Shown: positions 33,176-42,002 of the stretch, in pieces | Position numbering within the stretch: the stretch's first letter is position 1 | Layout of the letters: each line of letters opens with the position of its first letter | NCBI GenBank assembly: GCA_934255545.1 | Contig: CAKQOE010000016.1 | Location: 1 to 51,786, forward strand | Direction: 5' to 3' | DNA: 51,786 nucleotides | From: an uncultured Clostridia bacterium | Lineage (GTDB): Bacteria; Bacillota; Clostridia; Peptostreptococcales; Anaerovoracaceae | Translations under genes and position numbers: made by a program | The notes under the pieces: model-generated | The model's database searches: none | The model's input: only the letters and a program-made list of their open reading frames with translations | What the model was told of the DNA's origin: nothing

Positions 33176-36010
33176 TTATTTAAGATCGTACCAGCTGTTT
33201 CCTGTATTTACATCAGCAGCAAGCACTACTTTTAATTGTACCGCATCTGTCATGCTGACTTCAAGCAGTTCCTTAACTTTTTCTTCCTCGCCTGATACGC
33301 AGTCTATCATGAGCTCATCGTGCACCTGGAGTATGAGGCGCGACTCACAGTTCTGTTCATTAAGAGTGCGGTATGCGCGTATCATAGCGAGCTTCATTAT
33401 ATCTGCGGCAGTTCCCTGCACAGGCGTGTTCATGGCAAGTCTTTCTCCAAGCTGGCGCGTCATGAAGTTGGAAGCGTGTATCTCGCTTATATATCTGCGG
33501 CGGCCGAGGAGCGTAGAAACGTAATTATGCTCGCGGCAGAACTCTACCATTGAGTCCATATATGCTTTTACGTCCGGATGTGCTTTGAAATAATCATCTA
33601 TATACTCCTGAGCCTCCTTGCGTGATATCTTAAGGTCTTCTGAAAGGCCGAACGCGCTTATGCCGTATATAACGCCGAAATTTACTGCCTTTGCGCGGCT
33701 CCTCTGAAGCGGTGTCACATCTTCTACAGGAACTCCGAAAACACGCGACGCTGTTATCGTATGGATATCAGACTGCTGCTCAAATGAATCTATGAGCGCC
33801 TTATCTCCTGAAAGATGGGCCATGACGCGAAGCTCTACCTGTGAATAGTCGGCGCCGACAAGGACTCCGTCCTCATGAGACTTTGTAAATACTCTGCGGA
33901 ACTGGCGTCCTATGTCCTGTCTTACAGGAATATTCTGTAAATTAGGCTCTGTACAGCTCAGTCGGCCTGTGGCCGTTACAGTCTGCTGAAAATGCGCGTG
34001 TATCTTTCCGTTTTCGTCTATGAGCGGGAGCATGCCCTCGACGTATGTGCCGTTCAGCTTAGTGAGCATCCTGTACTCGAGTATCAGCGGTACTGCCGGA
34101 TGCGCATCTGCTATCTTTTCAAGTATATCTGCGCTTGTTGAGTATCCTGTCTTGGTCTTTTTGCCGTTAGGCAGTCCGAGCTTTTCAAACAGTATGACGC
34201 CGAGCTGCTTAGGCGAGTTTATATTGAACTCCTCGCCTGCAAGCACATATATATCTGATGTAAGCTTTTCTATGCGCTCCTTAAGGCTGTCACCTATCGT
34301 GTTGAGTACTTCCCTGTCTGCTCTTACTCCGCAGCTTTCCATAGAAGCGAGGACCTCTACGAGCGGCAGTTCTGCTTCTGTAAGGACTTTGACGAGGCCG
34401 TAACGGGCAAGCTGCGCAGCCTGTTCTTTTACGAGTGATGACGATGCCTCAAATATGCTGAGTGCAAGCCTTGCCTGCGTATCCCATGCATTTCCGAACA
34501 TGTCTATTGTACATGCTTCTTCTGCGATCTGCTTATCTGTAGGAAAATCCTTATGATAAGCTTCGAGCATGAGGGCTGAAAGCTCGTATGATTTTTTCTG
34601 CGGATCTATAAGATAAGCTGATATTGCAGTGTCACAGTACGTTTCAAACACATATCCTCTCGGATCAGGCAGCTTTGCTGCGCCGTTTGAGAAAAGCGCA
34701 TAATAGCTGTCCTTTACATCATGGCCGCACAGGCGGCCGCGCCAGTGTCCGAAAAACTCTGCGAGCGCGCCGGGCGCGCTTTCATTCCAGCGTATTACGT
34801 AAAGTCTGCCGGCCTTGTTTTCAGCACCGCCGCACGCAAGCATGCACACTGATGATATCTCCGGCTTTTTTACGTGAGCGTTGTCGTGGAATACCTTGAG
34901 CCATATATGATCTGCACCCTTCAGCTCTTCGAGGGCTTTTTTCAGCTCATCAGCGCTGTCTGTGTGTACTGTCTCGACGTTTGCTGAGTTTATGGCTGTT
35001 ATATCGCTGTACGGTATATCGCCGTCGTATTCAGATGCTTCCTGTATGTCAGCGGAGCTGACGCTGTCATTTGATGCCGTCATTGATGTGCCGTCTGAGA
35101 TCTCTGCAGTGTTTTCATCTGCCGGCAGGCCGGCAAGTTTCCTTTCTGATGTCAGACGTTTTATGAAGAGATTGAATTCAAGCTTTTTGTATATTTCTAT
35201 AAGTTTACCGTAATCAGGTCCTTCATACTTCATGGCCTCAAAGTCAACTTCTACAGGGATATCGCGGCATATGGTCGCGAGGCGCTTGCTCATGACCGCA
35301 AGCTGTGCGTTTTCCTCTATCTTGTCTCTGAGCTTGCTCTTTTTCATGCTGTCTGTTGACGCTATGAGGTTTTCTACTGAGCCGTACTCAAGTATGAGCT
35401 TCGTGGCTGTCTTTTCGCCTACGCCCGGTATGCCCGGTATATTGTCCGACTGGTCGCCCATGAGTCCCTTGAAGTCTATAAACTGCTGCGGCGAGAAGCC
35501 GTATTTTTCGTATACTGCTTTTTCATCGTAAGCGTCAAATTCCGATGTGCCTCGCTTTGTAAATATGACTGTCGTCTTGTCTGATGCGAGCTGGAATGCG
35601 TCTTTGTCGCCCGTTATGATATATGGCTTTATGCCTTCCTCTTCTGCCTTTTTTGATACAGTTCCGAGTATGTCATCAGCCTCAAAGCCGTCTATTTCAA
35701 GCATATGGATGTTCATAGCTGTAAGGATATCCTTGAGGACCGGAAACTCCATAGCAAGCTCAGGAGGCATCTTCTTTCTGCCCGCTTTATACTCGTCATA
35801 TTCGAGATGCCTGAACGTAGGCGCTTTGCGGTCGAATGCGACAGCGATATGAGTCGGCTCGTAGTCCTTCAGTATCTTGCTGAGCATATTAAGAAAACCG
35901 AATATCCCCTGCGTATACATGCCGTCCTTCGTCATCATCGGGCGCTGTATCGCGTAATACGCTCTGTTCATAAGGCTGTTGCCGTCGATTATAACCAATT
36001 TTTTTTCCAT
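33176..36010 (-). CDS. polA: DNA polymerase I
   Basis: Replication and repair polymerase of 944 residues. The 5' nuclease domain (1-290) has IDGNSLMNRAYYA, GFEADDILG and GDQSDNIPG. The middle domain (about 330-520) lacks the DxE-type catalytic residues of 3'-5' proofreading, as in many Gram-positive enzymes. The polymerase domain shows motif A DYSQVELRVMAHLSGD, motif B RSRAKAVNFGVIYG and motif C QVHDELMID. Its ATG lies 7 bases after the hisI stop, and the ribosome site overlaps that stop. Expression is therefore likely tied to the his operon. Confidence 0.96.
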   Translation of the reverse strand: MEKKLVIIDGNSLMNRAYYAIQRPMMTKDGMYTQGIFGFLNMLSKILKDYEPTHIAVAFDRKAPTFRHLEYDEYKAGRKKMPPELAMEFPVLKDILTAMNIHMLEIDGFEADDILGTVSKKAEEEGIKPYIITGDKDAFQLASDKTTVIFTKRGTSEFDAYDEKAVYEKYGFSPQQFIDFKGLMGDQSDNIPGIPGVGEKTATKLILEYGSVENLIASTDSMKKSKLRDKIEENAQLAVMSKRLATICRDIPVEVDFEAMKYEGPDYGKLIEIYKKLEFNLFIKRLTSERKLAGLPADENTAEISDGTSMTASNDSVSSADIQEASEYDGDIPYSDITAINSANVETVHTDSADELKKALEELKGADHIWLKVFHDNAHVKKPEISSVCMLACGGAENKAGRLYVIRWNESAPGALAEFFGHWRGRLCGHDVKDSYYALFSNGAAKLPDPRGYVFETYCDTAISAYLIDPQKKSYELSALMLEAYHKDFPTDKQIAEEACTIDMFGNAWDTQARLALSIFEASSSLVKEQAAQLARYGLVKVLTEAELPLVEVLASMESCGVRADREVLNTIGDSLKERIEKLTSDIYVLAGEEFNINSPKQLGVILFEKLGLPNGKKTKTGYSTSADILEKIADAHPAVPLILEYRMLTKLNGTYVEGMLPLIDENGKIHAHFQQTVTATGRLSCTEPNLQNIPVRQDIGRQFRRVFTKSHEDGVLVGADYSQVELRVMAHLSGDKALIDSFEQQSDIHTITASRVFGVPVEDVTPLQRSRAKAVNFGVIYGISAFGLSEDLKISRKEAQEYIDDYFKAHPDVKAYMDSMVEFCREHNYVSTLLGRRRYISEIHASNFMTRQLGERLAMNTPVQGTAADIMKLAMIRAYRTLNEQNCESRLILQVHDELMIDCVSGEEEKVKELLEVSMTDAVQLKVVLAADVNTGNSWYDLK

Positions 36011-36017
36011 ATTTCAC

Positions 36018-36386
36018 CTACTCGTTTTCTGTAGTATTTTCTAAATCGAAGTCCCTGTAAAAACATGTAAAATTACCTGTATGGCATGCTGCGCCTATCT
36101 GTTCTGCTATCACGAGTATCGTATCGCAGTCGCAGTCGTAGCTTACTTTTTTTACATTCTGGAAGTGACCGGAGGTCTCGCCCTTGTTCCACATTGCCTG
36201 ACGGCTCCTGCTGTAGAACCATGTCCTGCCTGTAGTAAGAGTGAGCTTCAGCGCTTCTTCGTTCATATACGCCATCATGAGGACCTGCTTAGTCTCTGCG
36301 TCCTGTACTATGGCAGGCACGAGTCCGCGGTCGTCGTATTTTATCTGCGAGAGTATCTGTTCGTTTTTTATTTTATCGTTTTCCAT
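36018..36386 (-). CDS. hisI: Phosphoribosyl-AMP cyclohydrolase HisI
   Basis: Opens the adenine ring of PR-AMP in the third step of histidine synthesis. The motif GRTWFYSRSRQAMWNKGETSGH and the metal-binding DCDCDTILVIAEQIGAACHTG are complete. The 122-residue length covers only the cyclohydrolase; no HisE (pyrophosphohydrolase) domain is fused, and no hisE gene is seen here. The gap to hisF is 160 bases and contains a GC palindrome. It is followed immediately by polA. Confidence 0.95.
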   Translation of the reverse strand: MENDKIKNEQILSQIKYDDRGLVPAIVQDAETKQVLMMAYMNEEALKLTLTTGRTWFYSRSRQAMWNKGETSGHFQNVKKVSYDCDCDTILVIAEQIGAACHTGNFTCFYRDFDLENTTENE

Positions 36387-36498
36387 ATTATTTTACCATT
36401 ATCTTTCGTTACATTAAAAAAAGTCCGGACGCACGAACGGGCTGCCCGCTTTATGCTGCCGGAAAACGTTATCTTAAGTTAATAGACCAACGCTGCCC

Positions 36499-36516
36499 GG
36501 CTGCCGCGCGGCAGCC
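36499..36516. repeat. 18-bp perfect GC palindrome between hisF and hisI
   Basis: GGCTGCCGC followed by GCGGCAGCC, with no U-tract on the minus strand. It sits in the only wide gap between his genes other than the one holding the long palindromic element, and could be an mRNA stabiliser or a protein-binding site. Confidence 0.5.
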
Positions 36517-36546
36517 CCGTCTGATATTTTGTTCACTGACTATGTT

Positions 36547-37302
36547 CTATATTCTCATATTTACCCCGTTGTCCGCAAGGTATCTTTTAAGATCTTTTAT
36601 ATTTATTTCACCGAAATGAAATACGCTTGCCGCGAGTCCTGCGTCTGCCTTCCCTTCCTTAAATACGTCAAGGAAATGCTCCGGTGCTCCCGCGCCGCCT
36701 GATGCTATGACAGGTATAGTTACTGCTTCTGATACAGTCCTGTTCAGATCTATATCAAATCCTGTCTTTACCCCGTCAGCGTCTATGCTGTTTAAAACGA
36801 GCTCGCCTGCGCCGAGCTTTTCACCTCTGAGAGCCCACTCTACAGCGTCTATGCCCGTTCCTGTGCGGCCTCCGTTTATAACTACCTCCCATGAGCTGCC
36901 GTTTCGTTTGCAGTCTATCGAAAGTACTACGCACTGGTTTCCGAATTTAAGAGCGGCATCTGTTATGAGGTTTGGATCCTTTACTGCTGCAGAATTCACG
37001 GATACCTTGTCCGCGCCGGCGCGGAGGACTTTGTTGAAGTCGTCTATCGTTCGTATGCCGCCGCCTACTGTAAACGGTATGTATACATTATATGCTGTTT
37101 TTTCTACAACGTCGAGAAATATATCGCGCTGTTCGTTCGATGCCGTTATATCGTAAAAAACGAGCTCGTCTGCGCCTGCATCACTGTAAAATTTTGCAAG
37201 TTCTACCGGATCGTCAACGTCCTGAAGTCCCTGGAATTTTACGCCCTTTACTACTCTTCCGTGGTTTACGTCGAGGCACGGAACTATTCTTTTAGTCAGC
37301 AA
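36547..37302 (-). CDS. hisF: Imidazole glycerol phosphate synthase cyclase subunit HisF
   Basis: With HisH forms the enzyme that makes the imidazole ring. The TIM-barrel markers are present: RIVPCLDVNHGRVVKG, FTVGGGIRTIDDF, and IASGGAGAPEHF. I place the start at TTG 37302, since GAAGGAGG lies nine bases ahead and the product then begins MLTKRIVPCLDV, as in the family. The GTG at 37311 would touch the ribosome site. The start overlaps the end of hisH by 11 bases. hisA, usually between hisH and hisF, is absent. Confidence 0.95.
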   Translation of the reverse strand: MLTKRIVPCLDVNHGRVVKGVKFQGLQDVDDPVELAKFYSDAGADELVFYDITASNEQRDIFLDVVEKTAYNVYIPFTVGGGIRTIDDFNKVLRAGADKVSVNSAAVKDPNLITDAALKFGNQCVVLSIDCKRNGSSWEVVINGGRTGTGIDAVEWALRGEKLGAGELVLNSIDADGVKTGFDIDLNRTVSEAVTIPVIASGGAGAPEHFLDVFKEGKADAGLAASVFHFGEINIKDLKRYLADNGVNMRI

Positions 37303-37936
37303 TTTCTTCACCCTCCTTCAGGAAATTCGTAAGCAGCTTCATACCTGTGTCTGAGCTTTTTTCAGGATGGAACTGCATGCCTATAACGTTTCCGCGGCGC
37401 ACTACGCCCGGTACTTTTACGCTGTAATCAGCATAATATACCACATCGTCCCAGTTTTCCGGTACTGCGTAGTACGAATGAACGAAATACGCGTATTCGC
37501 CTTCGTCAACTCCGTTTCCTATAGCGTCCTCGCGGTTTTTTATAAGCTTGTTCCAGCCCATATGCGGTATCTTGTTTGACTCGTCCCAGTCTGGGTCGTT
37601 CTCCTTTCCGAACCTGACTACCTCGCCGGGGATGAATCCAAGGCCTTCCCACTCGCCGTCCTCGCAGCTCTTGTCAAAAAGCATCTGCATTCCGAGGCAT
37701 ATACCCAGAAGAAGTTTTCCGTCTTCTGAAACTGCTTTTTTTATGTACTTATCAAGTCCTCTTTCCTTAAGGTTTTCTATGGCTTTTCCAAAAGAGCCCA
37801 CGCCCGGAAGTATAAGTGATGTGCATTTATCGAGCACTGCTGTATCTGCGGTGAGGACCGGCTCGGCGCCGAGCTTTTCTACGGCTTTCATTACGCTTTT
37901 TACATTTCCTGCATCGTAATCTATAACTCCTACCAT
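37292..37936 (-). CDS. hisH: Imidazole glycerol phosphate synthase glutaminase subunit HisH
   Basis: Class I glutamine amidotransferase that delivers ammonia to HisF. The nucleophile is in GICLGMQ and the His-Glu pair in MQFHPEKS. The N-terminal IDYDAGN and LPGVGSFG match the family. The 214-residue length is slightly above the usual 200, through an acidic insertion around ENDPDWDESN. Its ATG abuts the hisB stop (TAA then ATG), and its end overlaps hisF. Confidence 0.95.
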   Translation of the reverse strand: MVGVIDYDAGNVKSVMKAVEKLGAEPVLTADTAVLDKCTSLILPGVGSFGKAIENLKERGLDKYIKKAVSEDGKLLLGICLGMQMLFDKSCEDGEWEGLGFIPGEVVRFGKENDPDWDESNKIPHMGWNKLIKNREDAIGNGVDEGEYAYFVHSYYAVPENWDDVVYYADYSVKVPGVVRRGNVIGMQFHPEKSSDTGMKLLTNFLKEGEEIAD

Positions 37937-38515
37937 TTAAAGTACTCCTTTCGTGGAAAGTATCTCGTCTCCGTTTATTTCAACGCTCTGCGCGAGTGAT
38001 CTGCCTGCGCTCTTGAATATCGCTTCTATTATATGATGTGTATTTTTGCCGTATATCTTGTTTATATGCAGCGTTATGAGCGCATTCATGGCAAACGCTC
38101 TGAAAAATTCTTCGACCAGCTGGACTTCAAAATCGCCTGTTCTTTCTGTTTCGAATTCTGAGTTAAAAACAAGGAACGGTCTGCCTGAAATGTCGCTGTT
38201 TACCATAACGAGTGCTTCATCCATCGGTGTGAAGGCTGTTCCGAATCTTTTCATGCCGGCTTTATTCTGCGTGCACTCAGCGAATGCCTGTCCGAGTACT
38301 ATGCCTATGTCTTCAGCGGAATGATGAAAATCGACATCAAGGTCACCCATGCAGCTTATCTCTATATCAAATCTTCCATGCTTTCCGAAAGCGCCTATCA
38401 TATGATCAAAAAATCCGTTTCCGGAATTACAGCTTACATTTCCTTCGCCGTCAAGGTTCAGCGTTACCGTTATATCCGTTTCATTAGTTTTACGTTTCAA
38501 TGTTGTTCTTCTCAT
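37937..38515 (-). CDS. hisB: Imidazoleglycerol-phosphate dehydratase HisB
   Basis: Dehydrates IGP to imidazole acetol phosphate. The metal-binding sequences FFDHMIGAFGKHG, DVDFHHSAEDIGIVLGQAF and the C-terminal KNTHHIIEAIFKSAGRSL are all present. I start at ATG 38515 (MRRTTLKRKTNETD), with GGAGG five bases upstream, giving 192 residues as usual for single-domain HisB. No phosphatase domain is fused, in line with the separate PHP-type phosphatase gene at 45258-46058. Upstream comes the long palindromic element. Confidence 0.95.
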   Translation of the reverse strand: MRRTTLKRKTNETDITVTLNLDGEGNVSCNSGNGFFDHMIGAFGKHGRFDIEISCMGDLDVDFHHSAEDIGIVLGQAFAECTQNKAGMKRFGTAFTPMDEALVMVNSDISGRPFLVFNSEFETERTGDFEVQLVEEFFRAFAMNALITLHINKIYGKNTHHIIEAIFKSAGRSLAQSVEINGDEILSTKGVL

Positions 38516-38568
38516 GTCTTCCTCCAGTTTGCACAGGCATTGTTCCCTATATTTCATAAGTATATTGC

Positions 38569-38898
38569 AAAATGTATACATTATTGTAAATACGGGGACG
38601 CCGATGCCGTCAGCTGATATACGGAACGCTCCGCGTCGCAGAATGGGATGCTTCTAACAGATTATTTTGAAGCAGTTTTTGTCAAAAATAACTCGCGGCA
38701 GGGAATGAATTTTCTGCGAAAATTCAACCATTTTATGCGCTTCCGCGCGTTCCGCTCAGACATATTTTTGACGTTGCGGCTACTTCAAAATAATCTGGAA
38801 GCATATCCATTCTGCTCCGAGCTCCGCTTATCCGTATATCAGCCACCAGCATCGGCAATTTTACAATAATAAAAGTTACAATAACGTATACTTTTTAG
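38569..38898. mobile_element. MITE-like long imperfect palindrome (about 330 bp) between hisD and hisB
   Basis: The two halves are inverted copies. The left arm shows, in order, GTATAC, TTATTGTAA, CCGATGC, GCTGATATACGGA, AGAATGG, ATGCTTC, AGATTATTTTGAAG and GTCAAAAATA. The reverse complement of the right arm shows the same order. The midpoint near 38732 has a small hairpin with GAATTTT/AAAATTC arms. The right end overlaps the last codon of hisD. An 80-base stretch at the right window edge (51708-51786) is a second copy of the left arm. It has no convincing gene; an open frame of 73 codons inside is probably incidental. In the his mRNA it would fold into a very long hairpin. Confidence 0.7.
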
Positions 38899-40199
38899 TA
38901 TTTTAATTCTCCAAATCTTATCTTTATTGAATTTCCATGCGCTGTAAGATTTTCTACGTCTGACATCCTTACGATATCGTCTTTTACTGCCTCAAGATCC
39001 TCACGTGAATAATGGATTATGCTTGTGCGGGTCAGAAAATCATATACGCCGAGTGGGTCTGCATACTTTGCCGATCCGCTTGTAGGCAGTGTATGGTTAG
39101 GGCCTGCGATATAGTCGCCGAGCGGTTCAGGGGAATATTTTCCCAGGAGCACGGCTCCTGCATACTCCACCTTTTCCAGATAAGACTTTGCGTCTTCCAG
39201 TTCAAGCTCCAGATGCTCCGGCGCTATCTCATTGGCTATCTCAAACGCGCTGTCGAGGTCTTCTGTTATATAGATAACCGCGTTATTCTCAACTGACTTG
39301 CGTGCTATTTCTCCGCGTTCGAGCACTTTAAGCTGTTTTTCGAGCTCTGCTGCGGTCGCTTCCGCCGTCTCTGCAGAGTCTGTAATGAGTATAGAAGACG
39401 CCATTACATCGTGCTCCGCCTGCGAAAGCATATCCGCGGCAAGGAAAGCCGGATCAGCTGCAGCATCTGCTATGATGCACACCTCGCTCGGTCCTGCTAT
39501 CATGTCTATATCTACAGTTCCGAAAACATATTTCTTTGCTCTCGCTACATATGCTCCGCCCGGTCCGCATATCTTATTTACTTTTTTGATCGATTCCGTA
39601 CCGTACGCCATCGCAGCTATACCCTGCGCTCCGCCGACCTTGTATATCTCATCCGCTCCGGCGATCTTTGCCGCCGCAAGCACATACTTGTTTATCTTTC
39701 CGTCAGGTCCGGCAGGCGAGCACATTATAACTCTTGGACAGCCTGCTATTTTTGCAGGTATGAGGTTCATGAGTACTGTAGACGACAGCGGAGCTGATCC
39801 GCCCGGTATAGTTATACCTACATTCTTTACAGGTCTTACCAGCTGACCGAGCATGATATCATTATCCTCAGTGTATGACCATGTCTTCTGCAGCTGCTTT
39901 TCATGGAACCTTCTTATATTTTCAGCTGCAAGCTCAAACGTCTTTAAAACTTCCGGTCCTACAGCATTCCATGCTTCATCTATCTCTGCATCTGAAACTC
40001 GCAGATCGCCGATAACGTCTTTTGACGCGCCGCCGTACTTTTCTGTCAGCTCGTATACCGCGCTGTCTCCTTCTTTTCTGACTTTTGAAATGATCTCCTT
40101 GACTGATGCGTCTATCGCATCGAAATCATCATCTGTCCTGTTTGACAGAAAACTTACAGCTTCCGCTTCCTGTCCCTTTTTTATGAATTCCTTTTTCAT
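38895..40199 (-). CDS. hisD: Histidinol dehydrogenase HisD
   Basis: Zinc enzyme for the last two oxidations to histidine. The 434-residue protein has the family signatures VGITIPGGSAPLSSTVLMNLIPA, VNKICGPGGAYVARAKKYVFG, DMIAGPSEV and MLSQAEHDVMA, plus the zinc-binding region EPLGDYIAGPNHTLPTSG. The gene follows hisZG by 64 bases. Its stop lies within the end of the palindromic element, so the element inserted directly at the 3' end without damaging the coding frame. Confidence 0.95.
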   Translation of the reverse strand: MKKEFIKKGQEAEAVSFLSNRTDDDFDAIDASVKEIISKVRKEGDSAVYELTEKYGGASKDVIGDLRVSDAEIDEAWNAVGPEVLKTFELAAENIRRFHEKQLQKTWSYTEDNDIMLGQLVRPVKNVGITIPGGSAPLSSTVLMNLIPAKIAGCPRVIMCSPAGPDGKINKYVLAAAKIAGADEIYKVGGAQGIAAMAYGTESIKKVNKICGPGGAYVARAKKYVFGTVDIDMIAGPSEVCIIADAAADPAFLAADMLSQAEHDVMASSILITDSAETAEATAAELEKQLKVLERGEIARKSVENNAVIYITEDLDSAFEIANEIAPEHLELELEDAKSYLEKVEYAGAVLLGKYSPEPLGDYIAGPNHTLPTSGSAKYADPLGVYDFLTRTSIIHYSREDLEAVKDDIVRMSDVENLTAHGNSIKIRFGELKY

Positions 40200-40263
40200 A
40201 GTGTCTATTCTGTTCCTTTAATATTTTAATATGTTTTTCAATATCATGATCGCAGTAATGAGA

Positions 40264-41889
40264 TCACTCAGCAGTCTGCGCCCTGAGCGCAGCCATTATG
40301 TCTGACACCTGCTTTTCCTTAGTCTTAAGGCTTGCGCGGTTTACTATGAATCTCGCACTTATGTCAGTTATCTCCTCTACGACCTCAAGCCCGTTCTCCC
40401 TGAGCGTAGTTCCCGTTTCGACTATATCGACTATAACATCAGAGAGCCCTACGAGCGGAGCGAGCTCTACAGAGCCGTTTATCTTTATTATCTCTATAGA
40501 GCGTCCGAATTTAGCGAAATAGCTCTTCGCTACTTCCGGATATTTTGTTGCCACCTTGAGCTTTTTCTTCGTGTCGTATTTAAAGCCCTTTGGCGCTGCT
40601 ACAGCGAATATGCACTTTCCGTAGCCGAGGTCGAGCATCTCAAATACATCCGAGCCGCTTTCAAGCAGAGTGTCCTTACCGATAACGCCTACGTCGCATG
40701 CGCCCTTTTCTACATATATGCCGACATCTACAGCCTTTACGAAAACTATGCGTATCTTGCCTGTTGAATCCTCAAATATCAGCTTTCTGCTCTTTTTTGA
40801 GTACTCAGGGAATGTTATGCCTATATTTTCCAGTTTTTCCATCGTAATATCTGCAAGCCTGCCTTTGCCGAGCGCTATGTTGAGCACGTCTGACGCGCCC
40901 TCGTCAGGCTTCTGTGAAGCTTCGTACAGCGTATCTACATTGAGTCCGAAGCCTGCTGCCGGGATATTTTTGCCGAACTTTTTCATCAGCTTGTCGTAGC
41001 GTCCGCCGCTTCCGACTATAACGCCGCTGTTTTTGATATATACCTTGAATATCATGCCTGAATAATAATCAAGCCTGTTTACGAGCCCCATATCGACAGA
41101 AACGCATGACGCGTCAGACAGCTTTGCAAGCACGCTCTTCACGTTTTCTACGGCAGTCTTCATAGTCCTGTTGAGCGCGAGAGCGCTCGCCTCTGCGAGA
41201 GCCGTTTCTGCGTTTCCGTAAAGAAGCGGCAGCTTCAGCATTACGTCTCTTATTTTTCCTTCTATATAATTGTCATCGGCGAATTTTCTCAGACCGGGTA
41301 TGTTCTTAGTCTCTATGAGCTCGCGTATCTCAGCTTCTGATTCCTTTGAAACGAATCTGCCGTCTTTTGACAGTTCTTCCATAAATCCATCAAAATATCC
41401 GGCGTCGCCGAGCTCCGTCTTAAGATCTCCGAATCCCGCCGCTTTAAGTGTAATAATGGCTGTTTCTATGACCTCTGCGTCCGCTTCGGACGAATCGGCT
41501 CCGAAGTATTCTATACCCGCCTGCTTGAACTCGCGCTTCTCGCCCGCTCTGAAATCAGCGCTTCTGAAAACGTTTGTCACGTACATGAGTTTTACAGGAC
41601 CGTCCGTTTCCTTGTGATGCGTAGCGACCATGCGCGCGATAGGGATCGTCGCGTCAGGTCTGAGGACCATTAGCTTTCCGCCTGCGTCCATTATCTTGTA
41701 CATATCCTCAGTACCGGCTGAAACGCCGTCACCCGCGAAAAGGTCGTAATATTCAAATGTCGGCGTCATTATCTGCCTGTAGCCCGACTCTCTGAAGCTC
41801 TTTACTATAGCCTCTTCAAGCGCGTGCATTTTTTCGTACTCGTCGTAATTCAGATCTGCTACGCCTTCAGGTATAAAATTCTTTATCAT
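40264..41889 (-). CDS. hisZG: HisZ-HisG fusion: ATP phosphoribosyltransferase regulatory and catalytic parts
   Basis: Catalyses and controls the first step of histidine synthesis. Residues 1-330 are HisZ, a histidyl-tRNA synthetase-like domain (NFIPEGVADLNYDEY, LRPDATIPIARM, FKQAGIEYFG, GSGGRYDKLMKKFG). Residues about 335-541 are the short form of HisG, beginning NIALGKGRLADIT and containing GACDVGVIGKDTLLESG and the PRPP-binding DVIVDIVETGTTLREN. In most bacteria with short HisG these are separate genes. I start at the second ATG (41889), which has GGAG nine bases away; the first touches the ribosome site. First gene of the his operon. Confidence 0.92.
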   Translation of the reverse strand: MIKNFIPEGVADLNYDEYEKMHALEEAIVKSFRESGYRQIMTPTFEYYDLFAGDGVSAGTEDMYKIMDAGGKLMVLRPDATIPIARMVATHHKETDGPVKLMYVTNVFRSADFRAGEKREFKQAGIEYFGADSSEADAEVIETAIITLKAAGFGDLKTELGDAGYFDGFMEELSKDGRFVSKESEAEIRELIETKNIPGLRKFADDNYIEGKIRDVMLKLPLLYGNAETALAEASALALNRTMKTAVENVKSVLAKLSDASCVSVDMGLVNRLDYYSGMIFKVYIKNSGVIVGSGGRYDKLMKKFGKNIPAAGFGLNVDTLYEASQKPDEGASDVLNIALGKGRLADITMEKLENIGITFPEYSKKSRKLIFEDSTGKIRIVFVKAVDVGIYVEKGACDVGVIGKDTLLESGSDVFEMLDLGYGKCIFAVAAPKGFKYDTKKKLKVATKYPEVAKSYFAKFGRSIEIIKINGSVELAPLVGLSDVIVDIVETGTTLRENGLEVVEEITDISARFIVNRASLKTKEKQVSDIMAALRAQTAE

Positions 41890-42002
41890 ATCATTCATCT
41901 CCGTAATTCATATTGCCGAATTTGTTTCATGGATCGATCTTGTCAAATTCGTTTTACCGCTTTATTGCTTTATCACTTTACCATAGTGCATTACTTATTG
42001 AG

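Noticed and set aside
38648..38869. 73-codon plus-strand frame inside the palindromic element
   Set aside because: The frame crosses both arms of an inverted repeat and has no ribosome site. It could be reconsidered if it proves conserved among copies.
41890..42002. T-box or other amino acid riboswitch in the his leader
   Set aside because: The leader is only about 100 bases, with one 8-bp stem and no T-box sequence or terminator before hisZG.
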